DNA of 64,000 nt from JBQKLI01 sp012798975 (GTDB taxonomy: Bacteria; Bacillota; Clostridia; Tissierellales; Peptoniphilaceae): NCBI RefSeq assembly GCF_052116305.1, contig NZ_JBQKLI010000008.1, positions 44,845 through 108,844 of the forward strand, read 5' to 3'. The position numbers were made by a program, and so were the translations under genes. This document shows, piece after piece, positions 50,401-58,367 of the stretch. Under the pieces are notes generated by a model, which saw nothing but the letters and a program-made list of their open reading frames with translations, was not told where the DNA came from and searched no databases. Numbering within the stretch: position 1 is the stretch's first letter; each line of letters starts with the position of its first letter.

Positions 50401-51633
50401 TTCACAAAGCATATGAAGGAATCCTACACTATCCTTGCGCCTCAGATGGCTCCGGATCATTTCGATATCCTTCAAGGAGCTTTAGAATCAGAAGGCTATC
50501 ATTTTGAGTTCTTGAAGACAGTAGATACAAAAGTGATCGATGAAGGGCTGAAATATGTAAACAATGACTCCTGCTATCCATCGATTACCGTAGTAGGACA
50601 GTTTATGGATGCTGTAAAATCCGGGAAATACGATGTGAATCGTTTAGCCCTGCTGATGAGCCAGACAGGAGGAGCCTGCAGAGCTTCTAATTATGTAGGC
50701 TATATTCGTAAAGCGCTAATCGAAGCAGGTTATCCGCAAATTCCTGTTATCGCATTGTCGGCACAGGGTATCGAGACAAACGAAGGTTTCAATTTATCTA
50801 CTTCCATGCTTAACAAGTCTTTAATGTCTATGCTGTACGGAGATCTTATTATGAGAGTTTCCAATGCAACAAGACCTTATGAAATCAATAAAGGCGAAAC
50901 AAATGAGATGAAAGATAAGTGGATTGAAATTTGCCGCAAGCAGGTACGCAGTCCTCGTATGAGCCAGTTTAAAAAGAATATCTATAAAATTGTCGAGGAT
51001 TTCGAGTCGATTCCAATAGAAAAGAAAGCTATTCCAAAAGTTGGGATTGTTGGAGAGATTTTAGTAAAATATCTTCCGGAAGCAAATAATAATCTCCAGG
51101 ATATTTTGGAAAAAGAAGGAGCCGAAGTAGTACTTCCAGACTTAACAGATTTCATAATGTACTCTTTAAGAAATGCGGTACACAAACATCAGCTGTTATC
51201 GAAAGGGAGATTTGGAGCGGTTTTATGCGATATGGGTGTGAAATTTATAGAGTTTTACCGCCGCCATATTCGTAAAGCTCTTGCAAACTCTAGATTCGAC
51301 ACTCCTTTATATGTAGAAGAATTGGAGAATCTGGCTGAACCTGTAGTATCCTTAGGAAACCAATACGGGGAAGGATGGCTGTTAACTGCAGAAATGTTGG
51401 AATTAATCGAATCAGGAGCGCCGAATATCGTGTGTATCCAGCCTTTCGGATGTCTGCCAAATCATATTACCGGAAAAGGTGTTATCAAAACGATTCGTGA
51501 AATGCATGAAGAAGCGAATATTATCCCTATCGATTACGATCCGGGAGCTTCTGAAGTAAATCAGATCAATAGAATCAAGTTGATGCTTAACCAAGCTAGA
51601 GAAAATCTTGAAAAAGAACCGGAGCTGCTGTAA
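47407..51633 (+). CDS. Giant acyl-CoA dehydratase activator / 2-hydroxyacyl-CoA dehydratase fusion
   Basis: This 1408-residue protein joins two BcrA/HgdC-type ATPase (ASKHA) modules with a dehydratase-like C-terminus. Module 1 starts GLDVGSTTVKLVVL; its cluster cysteines are Cys123 and Cys162. Module 2 starts GIDAGSTTSKVVLI near residue 320, with Cys443 and Cys482. Both pairs are 39 residues apart, as in the [4Fe-4S] activator of 2-hydroxyglutaryl-CoA dehydratase. A Cys-rich segment (HCGLCSNNC) near 600 precedes DUF2229 and HgdB-like domains. It may activate a radical dehydration. No separate dehydratase subunit gene is adjacent, so the substrate is unclear. Such long proteins are common in anaerobic clostridia. 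Confidence 0.92.
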   Translation: MKYNIGLDVGSTTVKLVVLDEQDEIKYSIYKRHLSDVEETVREVVVDAYKEVGDGDVTMMVTGSGGMFVEKYLKIPFIQEVVSGTTAIRKYIPDTDVAIELGGEDSKITYLSGNIEQRMNSICAGGTGAFIDQMASLLETDASGLNEMAKGSEKVFPIASRCGVFAKTDVQALVNQGTSKEDIAVSVFQSVVNQTISNLACGRPIKGNIAFLGGPLHFLSELGERFKTTLGEGANNFYAPENSQLFVAMGAALASREEEAKAFKDIIKNINKKVEIEGDKKNELEPLFNSEEEIAAFKESHKTGKVKYGDLESYEGNLYLGIDAGSTTSKVVLIDEDQKILYSHYANNKGKPLELVIEVLKEIYSKKHPNAKILSSGITGYGEDFIKAAINIDVGEVETIAHYRAAKFFDKDVDFILDIGGQDMKAMHISNGIIDSIQLNEACSSGCGSFIETFSKSLHMGVEEFQEEALRSKHPVDLGSRCTVFMNSKVKQAQKEGATVADIAAGLCYSVIKNAIQKVIKVRDPQKLGKNIVVQGGTFYGDAILRAFEKVSGRIPVRPSIAGLMGAMGMALIAQEQSTGQSTIADLEFLENFSYKQKQTHCGLCSNNCALSINIFNNGKKYITGNRCERGAGIVTKDENKLPNLYRYKYKRLFDYYTPLTKEQASRGVVGLPRVLNMYENYPLWFTFLTSLGFRVQLSEESTRETYEKGISSIPSETACYPAKIAHGHIEDLVNQDVDFIFYPSVFYEKQEFEKAHNNINCPVVIGYPELIKNNMDSFKEEKIKFMNPFLSLQDKEGLIKRLAEEFKEFGISKKEVSNAMERAWDELENFREDIRQEGQRALEFMEEKGIHGIVLSGRPYHIDPEINHGIPQLITSLGLAVLSEDSVLSYKKDVDQELRVLDQWVYHSRLYRAAEVVGDSKNMELVQLNSFGCGLDAVTTDQVKEILERKGKIYTTIKIDEVSNLGAVKIRLRSLTQALQGRQLKLPVKAEMPKKIEFTKHMKESYTILAPQMAPDHFDILQGALESEGYHFEFLKTVDTKVIDEGLKYVNNDSCYPSITVVGQFMDAVKSGKYDVNRLALLMSQTGGACRASNYVGYIRKALIEAGYPQIPVIALSAQGIETNEGFNLSTSMLNKSLMSMLYGDLIMRVSNATRPYEINKGETNEMKDKWIEICRKQVRSPRMSQFKKNIYKIVEDFESIPIEKKAIPKVGIVGEILVKYLPEANNNLQDILEKEGAEVVLPDLTDFIMYSLRNAVHKHQLLSKGRFGAVLCDMGVKFIEFYRRHIRKALANSRFDTPLYVEELENLAEPVVSLGNQYGEGWLLTAEMLELIESGAPNIVCIQPFGCLPNHITGKGVIKTIREMHEEANIIPIDYDPGASEVNQINRIKLMLNQARENLEKEPELL

Positions 51634-51639
51634 GGAAAA

Positions 51640-51719
51640 AGGCAGGACTGCTGCGAGGCCTAGGCGGCACGCCCTTAGCGGCTAGGGAGAGAAAAAAGAG
51701 TGGAGAGCGGAGTTTTGGA
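51640..51719. repeat. Family B unit followed by family D block
   Basis: GGCAGGACTGCTGCGAGGCC and TAGGCGGCACGCCCTTAGCG resemble the units behind the MATE gene; GAGTGGAGAGCGGAGTTTTGG at 51699 resembles family D. They begin just after the dehydratase activator stop codon. Confidence 0.65.
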
Positions 51720-51905
51720 GGAAAATAAGAGGAATGCTTATCTTCTTCCTTATCTTCTCTCTTTCTTTTATATCTCTTTTCTTTTTTGATAGACCGGTAT
51801 TTTTACGCCGCTTTTGGGCTGCTTTTTAAAAATATGATAAAATGAAAGGGTATTGAAAGAATATCGTTGACTTTCCCGGAAACTTTTCTGTTATTATTAT
51901 GAGTG

Positions 51906-51914
51906 TGCTATAAT
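51906..51914 (+). promoter_or_regulatory. Extended -10 promoter of the LCP gene
   Basis: TGCTATAAT lies 30 bp before ATG 51945; the -35 region is weak. The rest of 51720-51905 is pyrimidine-rich with no other feature I can support. Confidence 0.5.
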
Positions 51915-51944
51915 AATACTACTAATAATAACTGGAGGAATCAT

Positions 51945-52946
51945 ATGAAAGGTCGTACAATAGTCGCCTTTGTCTTATCGTTAATTATTTTTGGTTTTAT
52001 CTTTTTTTATGGTTCAACCATATTGGATATGCTGAATTTAGGAAATGATGATACGATTAAAGGAGACGATTTAGCAAAAGGCAATGAGATAGAGCAGCGG
52101 GTACCAAACGAGATATTCTTTTTAATGGTTGGAGTAGATGAAAACAGCCAGATGGAAAATAAAGATCAAAATACAAGAACAGATACAATAATGCTTGCGA
52201 AAGTAAACTTAGAGACAGGTTCTGCGGATGTTTTATCCATCCCGAGGGATACAAAGGTAAAAATTAATGGGGAATACCATAAAATAAATGCAGCTCATGC
52301 ATACGGCGGAATGACGTTAACACTTCAGACGATACGTAATTTTCTAGGAGTAGATTTAGATTATTATGTGGCGGTGAATTTTAAAGCTGTAGAAAAAGTT
52401 GTAGATGCTATCGGAGGAATCGAAGTGGATAACCAGCGCCGTATTGTGATACCGAGGGAAAAAGTTGATATTCCTGCAGGCAAGATCAAACTAAACGGCA
52501 AGGATGCACTGGCCTTTGTACGAAATAGAGAATTCGACAATGGAGATTTAGGAAGAGTGGATAATCAGCAAAAATTTATGATGAACCTTCTTGATCAAGT
52601 GATTTCTCCTGGCAATATTACAAAGGTGCCTCAGCTAATCGATATTTATAAAAAAGAAGTGAAAACAAATATACCATCGAATATTATTGCCGGAGCTGCA
52701 ACAAAAATCGGCAATATCAATAAAGACAAAGTGAATTTCCATACTGTTCCAGGACAGCCTGTAAATGAAGGAATCTCTTATTATGTAGCCCAAAGAGAAG
52801 AAACTTTACAACTTGTGGAAGAGATCTTTGGGGATTATGTTCTAACAGATGCGGAAATTCAAAAGCAGAATGAAGGCAATATTGACGAAGAACATTTCAA
52901 TGACCCGGAATTAAATAAAGAAATGCAGTGGCAAAACCAGTATTAA
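51945..52946 (+). CDS. LytR-CpsA-Psr (LCP) family wall-polymer ligase
   Basis: This 333-residue membrane protein has an N-terminal anchor helix (residues about 6-27) and a complete LCP domain: FFLMVGVDENSQ, NTRTDTIMLAKV, SIPRDTKVKING near residue 100 and the later FVRNREFDNGDLGRVDNQQ with the arginines that hold the lipid pyrophosphate. LCP enzymes attach wall teichoic acid or capsule-like polymers to peptidoglycan. It forms an operon with type 2 IPP isomerase 22 bp downstream, an enzyme that feeds undecaprenyl phosphate supply. It is likely to act on the anionic polymer that CWB2 proteins bind, but that is an inference. Confidence 0.92.
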   Translation: MKGRTIVAFVLSLIIFGFIFFYGSTILDMLNLGNDDTIKGDDLAKGNEIEQRVPNEIFFLMVGVDENSQMENKDQNTRTDTIMLAKVNLETGSADVLSIPRDTKVKINGEYHKINAAHAYGGMTLTLQTIRNFLGVDLDYYVAVNFKAVEKVVDAIGGIEVDNQRRIVIPREKVDIPAGKIKLNGKDALAFVRNREFDNGDLGRVDNQQKFMMNLLDQVISPGNITKVPQLIDIYKKEVKTNIPSNIIAGAATKIGNINKDKVNFHTVPGQPVNEGISYYVAQREETLQLVEEIFGDYVLTDAEIQKQNEGNIDEEHFNDPELNKEMQWQNQY

Positions 52947-52968
52947 ATAATGGAAAGGCGGGGGCTTA

Positions 52969-53985
52969 ATGAGAGAGATTCGAAAAGAAGAGCATATAGA
53001 AAATTATTTAAAGTCTGCTTATAAAGGCGATAATCTTCTAAGTGATATATATATCGAATACAATGCTCTGCCTGAACTAGATTTCGAACAGATTAATACA
53101 GAATCAGAGCTTTTTGGGAAAATTACAAAATTTCCGCTGATGATCAATGCGATGACCGGAGGAACGGAAGTCTGTGAAGAGATAAATGCAGACTTGGCAC
53201 GGATTGCAAAAGAATTTTCGATTCCAATTGCATTAGGTTCCCAAAAAATAGCCTTAGAAAATGATGAAAGCATTAAAACCTTCTCTATTGTTCGAGAGAT
53301 AGTAGGGGAAAAGAACGTGGTAATCGGAAATCTTTCTTCCAACAGCAGTTTAAAAGAAGTAAAAAGAGCAAAAAACATGATCGATGCAGATGCGATGCAG
53401 CTTCATGTGAATCCTGTTCAAGAGCTGGTAATGAAAGAAGGCGATCGAAAATTTTCAGGGATCCTAGAAAATATCAGCAATATTATAGAAGAATTAGACC
53501 AGCCCGTTATTGTAAAAGAGGTAGGGTTTGGATTATCTGCCCAGGCAGTCTCCAGATTATACGATAAGGGTGCAAGATATATCGATATTGCGGGACACGG
53601 AGGAACAAATTTCGTTGAAATTGAGAACAATCGAAGATTTGATTGTGATTTTGAAGATTTTTACCCATGGGGTATTCCTACTGCGAAGATCCTTTTAGAT
53701 ATAAAAAAAGACCGAAAAGAGGATCTTTTTTTAATATCCAGCGGCGGACTAAAATCTGGACAGTGTATCGTAAAATCCTTTATATTAGGCGCTGATTATG
53801 TAGGAATCAGCGGAGAAATTCTTTCCTACCTTTTATACGGGGGATATGAACAGGCTAGAGATTATGTAGAAAGTCTTATAGCAAAAACCAAGATAGCAAT
53901 GCTTTTACTAGGTGCAAAAGATCTAGAAGATTTAAAAAAGATCCCTTATAAAGTAACTGGACGATTAAAAGAATTAACAGAATAA
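52969..53985 (+). CDS. fni: Type 2 isopentenyl-diphosphate delta-isomerase
   Basis: This 338-residue FMN-dependent enzyme interconverts IPP and DMAPP. The N-terminus REIRKEEHIENYLKS, the FMN-site MINAMTGGTE near residue 60, QLHVNPVQELVM near 145 with substrate-contacting residues, and the GHGGTNF motif near 210 place it with Idi2 (Fni) rather than the Nudix-type enzyme. Its end is shared with a terminator. Pairing with an LCP ligase gene suggests both serve the cell envelope. Confidence 0.93.
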   Translation: MREIRKEEHIENYLKSAYKGDNLLSDIYIEYNALPELDFEQINTESELFGKITKFPLMINAMTGGTEVCEEINADLARIAKEFSIPIALGSQKIALENDESIKTFSIVREIVGEKNVVIGNLSSNSSLKEVKRAKNMIDADAMQLHVNPVQELVMKEGDRKFSGILENISNIIEELDQPVIVKEVGFGLSAQAVSRLYDKGARYIDIAGHGGTNFVEIENNRRFDCDFEDFYPWGIPTAKILLDIKKDRKEDLFLISSGGLKSGQCIVKSFILGADYVGISGEILSYLLYGGYEQARDYVESLIAKTKIAMLLLGAKDLEDLKKIPYKVTGRLKELTE

Positions 53986-54024
53986 AAAAGGATCCTTTAC
54001 TTTTAAGTAAAGGATCCTTTTTTT
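53984..54024. terminator. Bidirectional terminator between fni and the ugtP-like gene
   Basis: AAAAAAGGATCCTTTACTT and AAGTAAAGGATCCTTTTTT form a perfect 19-bp stem. It overlaps both stop regions, so either transcript is closed there. Confidence 0.95.
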
Positions 54025-55109
54025 ATGAGTTCATTGGCAATGTGTATAATTTTTTTTCGATGATAATTTGAGGTGATTTTCTCCATATTATCTTTAACGA
54101 TATCTAAAACTTCAGGGGAATCCATAATCTCTTCCATGATCTTTTTTGTTTCCTTTGGCGTTCTTGCGTAAAAGGCCAGATGATTGGACAGAAGAAACTC
54201 CACATTCTCTTTTTCCTGCCCTGGTACATAGTGTGGAAGCAGAAGAGGCAGGTTCTTGTTTAGCGCTTCTGTAACAGAGAGTCCGCCTGGTTTTGTCAGG
54301 ACACAGTGGGAATCATCCATAAGGGAAGCTACATCATCGGTATAGCTGAAAAGTTCAAGCCTGCCTTCTTGAATATCCTTAGCAAAACGCCGCTTCATTT
54401 TCTCTTTTATTTTATCATTTCTCCCGCACAAGGCGCGGATATGTATCGGCCGATCTATACTCAACAACGCATCTACGATATGTATAATATAGTTGAAACC
54501 GACGGAGCCGGCCATAACGAGGATCTTGAAAGTTTCAAAAGAAGGAGGATCTTTTCGGATCGTAAAGATTTTAGAGATAGGGATTCCGCAGGAATGAACC
54601 CGATCGGGATGTATCCCTTTTTCAACCATCTTAATTTTCGTAAAGTCGCTCCCTACAATATAAGCATCCACATAATCGTGAAGGTAAAGATCGTGAGCTA
54701 CAAAATCAGTTACTACGCTGATAAAAGGCAGGCGGATAATTCCTTCTTTTTTCATAGAAGCAATAAAAGAAACGACAAAGGGATGTGTTCCCAGTATAAT
54801 ATCCGGTCTTTCGCGATGGAGTATTTCTATAATTGTTTTACGGGAAACTTTTGCTAGTGTTGAAAATAAACCCTTTGAAATTTTTTTCTTATTAGAGAGC
54901 TGATATAATGCACCCCATGAAGAAGGAACCTTATTTGCCAAGGTTTCGTATCCTTTGTTGATGGTACGATCTAGTTTGGGACTAATTTTATTCATCGTGT
55001 CCACAATAACAACTTCATAATCAGAATCTGTAAAGATTTCTTTAAGATTTCTCGCTGCTGTATTGTGGCCTCCTCCTGTAGAAAGAGAGAAGATAAGTGC
55101 TTTTTTCAT
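54003..55109 (-). CDS. UgtP/MGDG-synthase-like glycosyltransferase (GT28)
   Basis: This 368-residue enzyme resembles processive diacylglycerol glucosyltransferases: ALIFSLSTGGGHNTAARNL at the N-terminus, PFISVVTDFVAHDLYL near residue 130, VMAGSVGFNYI near 200 and the donor-site TKPGGLSVTEAL near 270. In Firmicutes these make mono- and diglucosyl-diacylglycerol for the membrane and lipoteichoic acid anchor. The 3' end lies within the terminator stem. It stands alone on its strand. Confidence 0.9.
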   Translation of the reverse strand: MKKALIFSLSTGGGHNTAARNLKEIFTDSDYEVVIVDTMNKISPKLDRTINKGYETLANKVPSSWGALYQLSNKKKISKGLFSTLAKVSRKTIIEILHRERPDIILGTHPFVVSFIASMKKEGIIRLPFISVVTDFVAHDLYLHDYVDAYIVGSDFTKIKMVEKGIHPDRVHSCGIPISKIFTIRKDPPSFETFKILVMAGSVGFNYIIHIVDALLSIDRPIHIRALCGRNDKIKEKMKRRFAKDIQEGRLELFSYTDDVASLMDDSHCVLTKPGGLSVTEALNKNLPLLLPHYVPGQEKENVEFLLSNHLAFYARTPKETKKIMEEIMDSPEVLDIVKDNMEKITSNYHRKKIIHIANELIKKGSFT

Positions 55110-55184
55110 AGAAACCTCCCATTATTAGTCTATTATACTATAAAATAATAAGAAAAAGGCAATTGGCCAACGGAAAGGAATGTT

Positions 55185-55478
55185 ATGAATTTATTTGAGA
55201 CGTTAAATTTCAGCAAAGATTTTGAAATAACAGATACGATATTGGAAAATGAAAAAATTAAGATTGAAAGGATATTGTCTTCAGGGCAGAGTTCGGATGT
55301 TTACGATCAGAACGAAGATGAATGGGTTCTTGTTTTAGAAGGAGAAAGTGTATTGGAAACAGAAGGGAAAGAAATTCCCCTTAAAAAAGGAGATCATTAT
55401 TATATAAAGGCCCATGAAAAGCATAGAGTGCTCTATACTTCGGAAAACTGTCTTTGGCTTTGTATATTCGTAAAATAG
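55185..55478 (+). CDS. Small cupin-domain protein
   Basis: This 97-residue protein is a single conserved beta barrel: ILSSGQSSDVYDQ, EWVLVLEGESVLETEG and GDHYYIKAHEKHRVLY. Cupin motif 1 normally offers His, His and Glu as metal ligands; here Glu occurs but the first histidines are absent, so metal binding is uncertain. It is near the convergent minus-strand RelE-like gene, from which it is separated by five bases. Function unknown. Confidence 0.8.
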   Translation: MNLFETLNFSKDFEITDTILENEKIKIERILSSGQSSDVYDQNEDEWVLVLEGESVLETEGKEIPLKKGDHYYIKAHEKHRVLYTSENCLWLCIFVK

Positions 55479-55483
55479 GCAAG

Positions 55484-56026
55484 TTAATCAGAGTTTTTCT
55501 CTATCAAAGAAAGAGCCCAAAGAAGCGGCGGGTCGATATGGCCTTTATCGAAATATCTCGGGAAATCCAGAAGCTCTTTATTATATTCTGGAACAAGTTC
55601 TATCATAAAGCTTGTATATTTTTTTATCAGCCGCTGTTCTTTTTCGGTGAGATAAGAAGAAAGAACATCTTCTAAGGGCAGCCAAATATCCGGTTTGTAA
55701 GGATTCAATTCATCCAATAGCAAAACGGCCTTTTTGAATTCCCTAGAAGGTGTGTTCCGTGTTCTTTTACGAAAGGAATGAAGCAGATAGATCTCTCCTT
55801 TAAGCATTGTAAAAAAGTATCTTTGGTTACCGGGACGAAGCTCCCAAAGGGAGTGTCGTATTTCCTTGATAAAAGGATGACCTATATTTAAACCTTTCTT
55901 TTCTAAAAGAAGTGCATAGTAGAAAAACAAAAACAGATCACCCCGATCAAGAAGGGATTCTTCTTTCGCTGTTTTAGATATTTTATCTAGGATGTTTGAA
56001 GCGTTTTTTGGAATAAAAAGAGTCAT
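55484..56026 (-). CDS. RelE/Gp49-like (HigB-type) protein with an extra C-terminal domain
   Basis: Residues about 55-113 match the RelE-fold toxins of the Gp49/HigB family: IRHSLWELRPGNQRYFF, then IYLLHSFRKRTRNTPSREF with Arg and Lys of the RNA-binding face. The N-terminal 55 residues fit the first helix of that fold. The last 67 residues (SSYLTEKEQRLIKKYTSF and after) have no counterpart I know. Gp49 toxins are usually 100-120 residues and followed by an HTH antitoxin, which is absent here. Upstream on the same strand is a HAD phosphatase gene 39 bp away. A retired or repurposed toxin is possible. Confidence 0.65.
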   Translation of the reverse strand: MTLFIPKNASNILDKISKTAKEESLLDRGDLFLFFYYALLLEKKGLNIGHPFIKEIRHSLWELRPGNQRYFFTMLKGEIYLLHSFRKRTRNTPSREFKKAVLLLDELNPYKPDIWLPLEDVLSSYLTEKEQRLIKKYTSFMIELVPEYNKELLDFPRYFDKGHIDPPLLWALSLIEKNSD

Positions 56027-56065
56027 AGAATCACCTGAAATCTTTCATAAAAATCGAGAGTTGTT

Positions 56066-56725
56066 TTATTCAAACCATCTTAAATCAACATCGTTTAAAT
56101 TCGTCACGAATTGTTTCGAAATTTTTAGCATTTCTTCTTTGTGCTGCTCTCCGGATTTGTCTTCAACGCCGATCACCTTCATTCCGAGAGTATGGACAAG
56201 AGATGCAGCGTAGAGGGAATCTTCTATAACAACCACTTCGTTTGTATCTTTTTTTCCTCTCTCTGCAGCTATTTTCCAGTATCCCGGCCGAGCCTTCGGA
56301 AAACCTGCGTTTTCTGTCGTTTGGATAAAGGTAAAGAATTCTTTCAGACCCTGCTTTTCAAGAGCGGGAATGGCTAGAAGATCCTTCGTAGCGGTAGCGA
56401 TCGCCATAGGGATGGACTTTTCTTTCATGCGGTGAAGAAGCTCTACGGCTCCCGGTTTTAATTTTGCATGATGCATATAATAATCCATCATCATCTTATC
56501 CAGATCATCGATAGACTCTTGATAGCTTCTTTTCAGTCCATAGTTCTTGATTAAGAAGTGGATGGTTTCTTCTAAGTTTAAAGTGTTTATATTTGAAATG
56601 AGTTCATCGGTAATTATTATTTTGTTGCGGTCCATAAATTCGCCGATAATAGAAATCCAGCGGTCCATGGAGTCGATCAATGTTCCGTCCATATCAAATA
56701 AGGCTAAATTATATTTGTTTTCCAT
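56066..56725 (-). CDS. HAD-superfamily hydrolase (beta-phosphoglucomutase-like)
   Basis: This 219-residue protein has the HAD motifs: nucleophile LFDMDGTLIDS at residues 8-18, MAIATAT near 112-118, and the acidic loop VVIEDSLYAA near 165-174. The cap domain between motifs I and II is helical, as in beta-phosphoglucomutase and 2-haloacid dehalogenase relatives. It probably dephosphorylates a small metabolite; the substrate is open. Start ATG at 56725 follows AGGAGG and the RelE-like gene lies 39 bp downstream, perhaps in one operon. Confidence 0.88.
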   Translation of the reverse strand: MENKYNLALFDMDGTLIDSMDRWISIIGEFMDRNKIIITDELISNINTLNLEETIHFLIKNYGLKRSYQESIDDLDKMMMDYYMHHAKLKPGAVELLHRMKEKSIPMAIATATKDLLAIPALEKQGLKEFFTFIQTTENAGFPKARPGYWKIAAERGKKDTNEVVVIEDSLYAASLVHTLGMKVIGVEDKSGEQHKEEMLKISKQFVTNLNDVDLRWFE

Positions 56726-56871
56726 AAGCCCTCCTTACTGTTCTATATATTAGTATATACAAATAAAACTAGAATGCTAGTTTTATAATTTACCCATTTT
56801 TAACAGAAGATTAAACTTTATTCTTTTTTTCTTTTATATAATGAAAATAATCAAGGAAAGAGGTGTAGTCC

Positions 56872-57411
56872 GTGGAAGAAATACATAGTATCGCTATCGA
56901 TATGGATCAAGTGATCGTTGACAGCTTAAAAAAAGCGATTGCTCTTTATAATCGTTTATTTAATAAAGATATCACGAAGGATGACTTAGTAGGCAAAACA
57001 ATACATGAATTTATGGATAAAAATGAATGGATCGAATTATACAATAAAGTAAATCAAAAAGGGTTTTTTAGAGATTTAGAATTTATCGATCCTATGGTTT
57101 TCGAAGTTTTAGAGGAAATGAATAAAAAATACGATATCTATATCTGTACAGCAGCCATGGAAGTGCCGAACTCTTTCGAAGATAAATATTTGTGGTTAAG
57201 GGAAAATCTGCCCTTTCTCGATCAAAATAAATTTATATTCTGCGGCTTTAAATACGTAGTTGGAACCGATGTATTGATTGACGATAGCCCGTATCAGCTT
57301 AGAAGAGTACGAGGCCAAAGTATCGTCTATACGTCTCCCTTCAATGCAAAGATGGATCTGCCTTATAAAAGAGTTCATAATTGGAAAGAGATCGGGGAGA
57401 TCTTTTTATAA
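56872..57411 (+). CDS. 5'(3')-deoxyribonucleotidase-like phosphatase (NT5C type)
   Basis: This 179-residue HAD-family enzyme begins with IAIDMDQVIVDS, the acidic DxD nucleophile motif of the NT5C group, and has CTAAMEVPNS near residue 90 and TDVLIDDSPYQL near 140. Such enzymes remove phosphate from deoxypyrimidine or related nucleotides. The start is GTG 56872, with an AAAGAGG site about ten bases before. A tmRNA-like tail follows the stop codon at 57431. Confidence 0.85.
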   Translation: MEEIHSIAIDMDQVIVDSLKKAIALYNRLFNKDITKDDLVGKTIHEFMDKNEWIELYNKVNQKGFFRDLEFIDPMVFEVLEEMNKKYDIYICTAAMEVPNSFEDKYLWLRENLPFLDQNKFIFCGFKYVVGTDVLIDDSPYQLRRVRGQSIVYTSPFNAKMDLPYKRVHNWKEIGEIFL

Positions 57412-57430
57412 TCTTTTAAAATCTGACTTT

Positions 57431-57455
57431 GGTTCGACTCCCATTATCTCTACCA
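57431..57455 (+). other. tmRNA-like 3' end fragment, possible integration scar
   Basis: GGTTCGACTCCC plus ATCTCTACCA resembles the T-loop and acceptor end of tmRNA (ssrA), with a genome-encoded CCA. The rest of an ssrA gene is not upstream, where a nucleotidase gene sits. The T-stem pairs poorly, so this is at best a fragment; elements that insert in ssrA leave such ends as attachment-site copies. Confidence 0.35.
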
Positions 57456-57692
57456 TTTTTGTGAAACAAATTTTTTTATAAAAATCCAAATGGAAAGGAT
57501 CAGCGGTGCTGGTATTTTTTTATTAGAAATAATTACGATATAATAAGGATATAAAAGGATATGAATTTCGTCTATTAAAACTACAACGGATAGGCTTTCT
57601 ATTTCCCTACTCTCCATAGACGATCAGCTGTTATTTGTATTTGTAAGATACTCTTCTTAATGATATTATCGAAAGAAAGACTAGGAGCAGCT
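57456..57692 (+). promoter_or_regulatory. Intergenic region upstream of the YhhN gene
   Basis: A TATAAT at 57539-57544 could drive the following gene, although the -35 side is only a T-run. I find no other supported element. Confidence 0.3.
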
Positions 57693-58343
57693 ATGGAATT
57701 TTTGGTATGGGTTATTTTCTTTCTTGTATTAGGAATCTATCTTTATTTCGAGTGGAATGAAAAAAGAATAGAAACTCAGAGAATAAAGCTTTTTTTAATG
57801 CCTTCATTATTCTTAAGCGCTTTTTTATTTGCGCAGATTAGACAGTTATACGTTCCCTCTGCGTTAAAAATGGCATTGTTACTCGGGTTTTTAGGGGATT
57901 TATTATTGTTTGATAAAAATAAAAGAGCTCTATTTATGGGAGGCGTTTTTTCTTTTCTGGCAGGACATCTTTTATATGCTTGGATTATTTTTGAAATGAT
58001 AGGAGAAGTAAATCTTCTTTTGTTGTTTTTTGCAAGCCTCATTTATGGAGTAATATTGTTTTTCTTTTTAAAGAAATATGACGATCATAGCGGATTTTTC
58101 TATCTATATTGTCTATACGGTATAGCAGTTTTATCTATAACAGTTAGCAGTCTGAGTCTTCTACTCGAGACTCCAGGTTTAGAATCCTTTATGATTTTTG
58201 CAGGGGCTCATTTATTTATGATATCGGATATGGGGATATTGAAAGATTTTAAGAAACCGAGACGTTGGTCTCCGGTAATTTTATTATATAGTTTAGGTCA
58301 ATTTTTATTGGCTCTGGGTATAGTACTAGGCAGCAGTATCTGA
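57693..58343 (+). CDS. YhhN family membrane protein (lysoplasmalogenase-like)
   Basis: This 216-residue protein has seven or eight hydrophobic segments and the YhhN/TMEM86 core: KMALLLGFLGDLLLFDK with the conserved acidic residue and FLAGHLLYAW. Relatives in animals hydrolyse lysoplasmalogens, but the bacterial role is not settled; anaerobic clostridia do make plasmalogens, so such a role is plausible. I chose ATG 57693, with TAGGAGC upstream, over an in-frame codon at 57660. Confidence 0.8.
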   Translation: MEFLVWVIFFLVLGIYLYFEWNEKRIETQRIKLFLMPSLFLSAFLFAQIRQLYVPSALKMALLLGFLGDLLLFDKNKRALFMGGVFSFLAGHLLYAWIIFEMIGEVNLLLLFFASLIYGVILFFFLKKYDDHSGFFYLYCLYGIAVLSITVSSLSLLLETPGLESFMIFAGAHLFMISDMGILKDFKKPRRWSPVILLYSLGQFLLALGIVLGSSI

Positions 58344-58367
58344 CAATAATTCTCATCAGGAGGAAAT

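Noticed and set aside
54306..54857. 183-codon plus-strand frame opposite the UgtP-like gene
   Set aside because: The minus-strand gene has all glycosyltransferase motifs; the opposite frame has none and no ribosome site.
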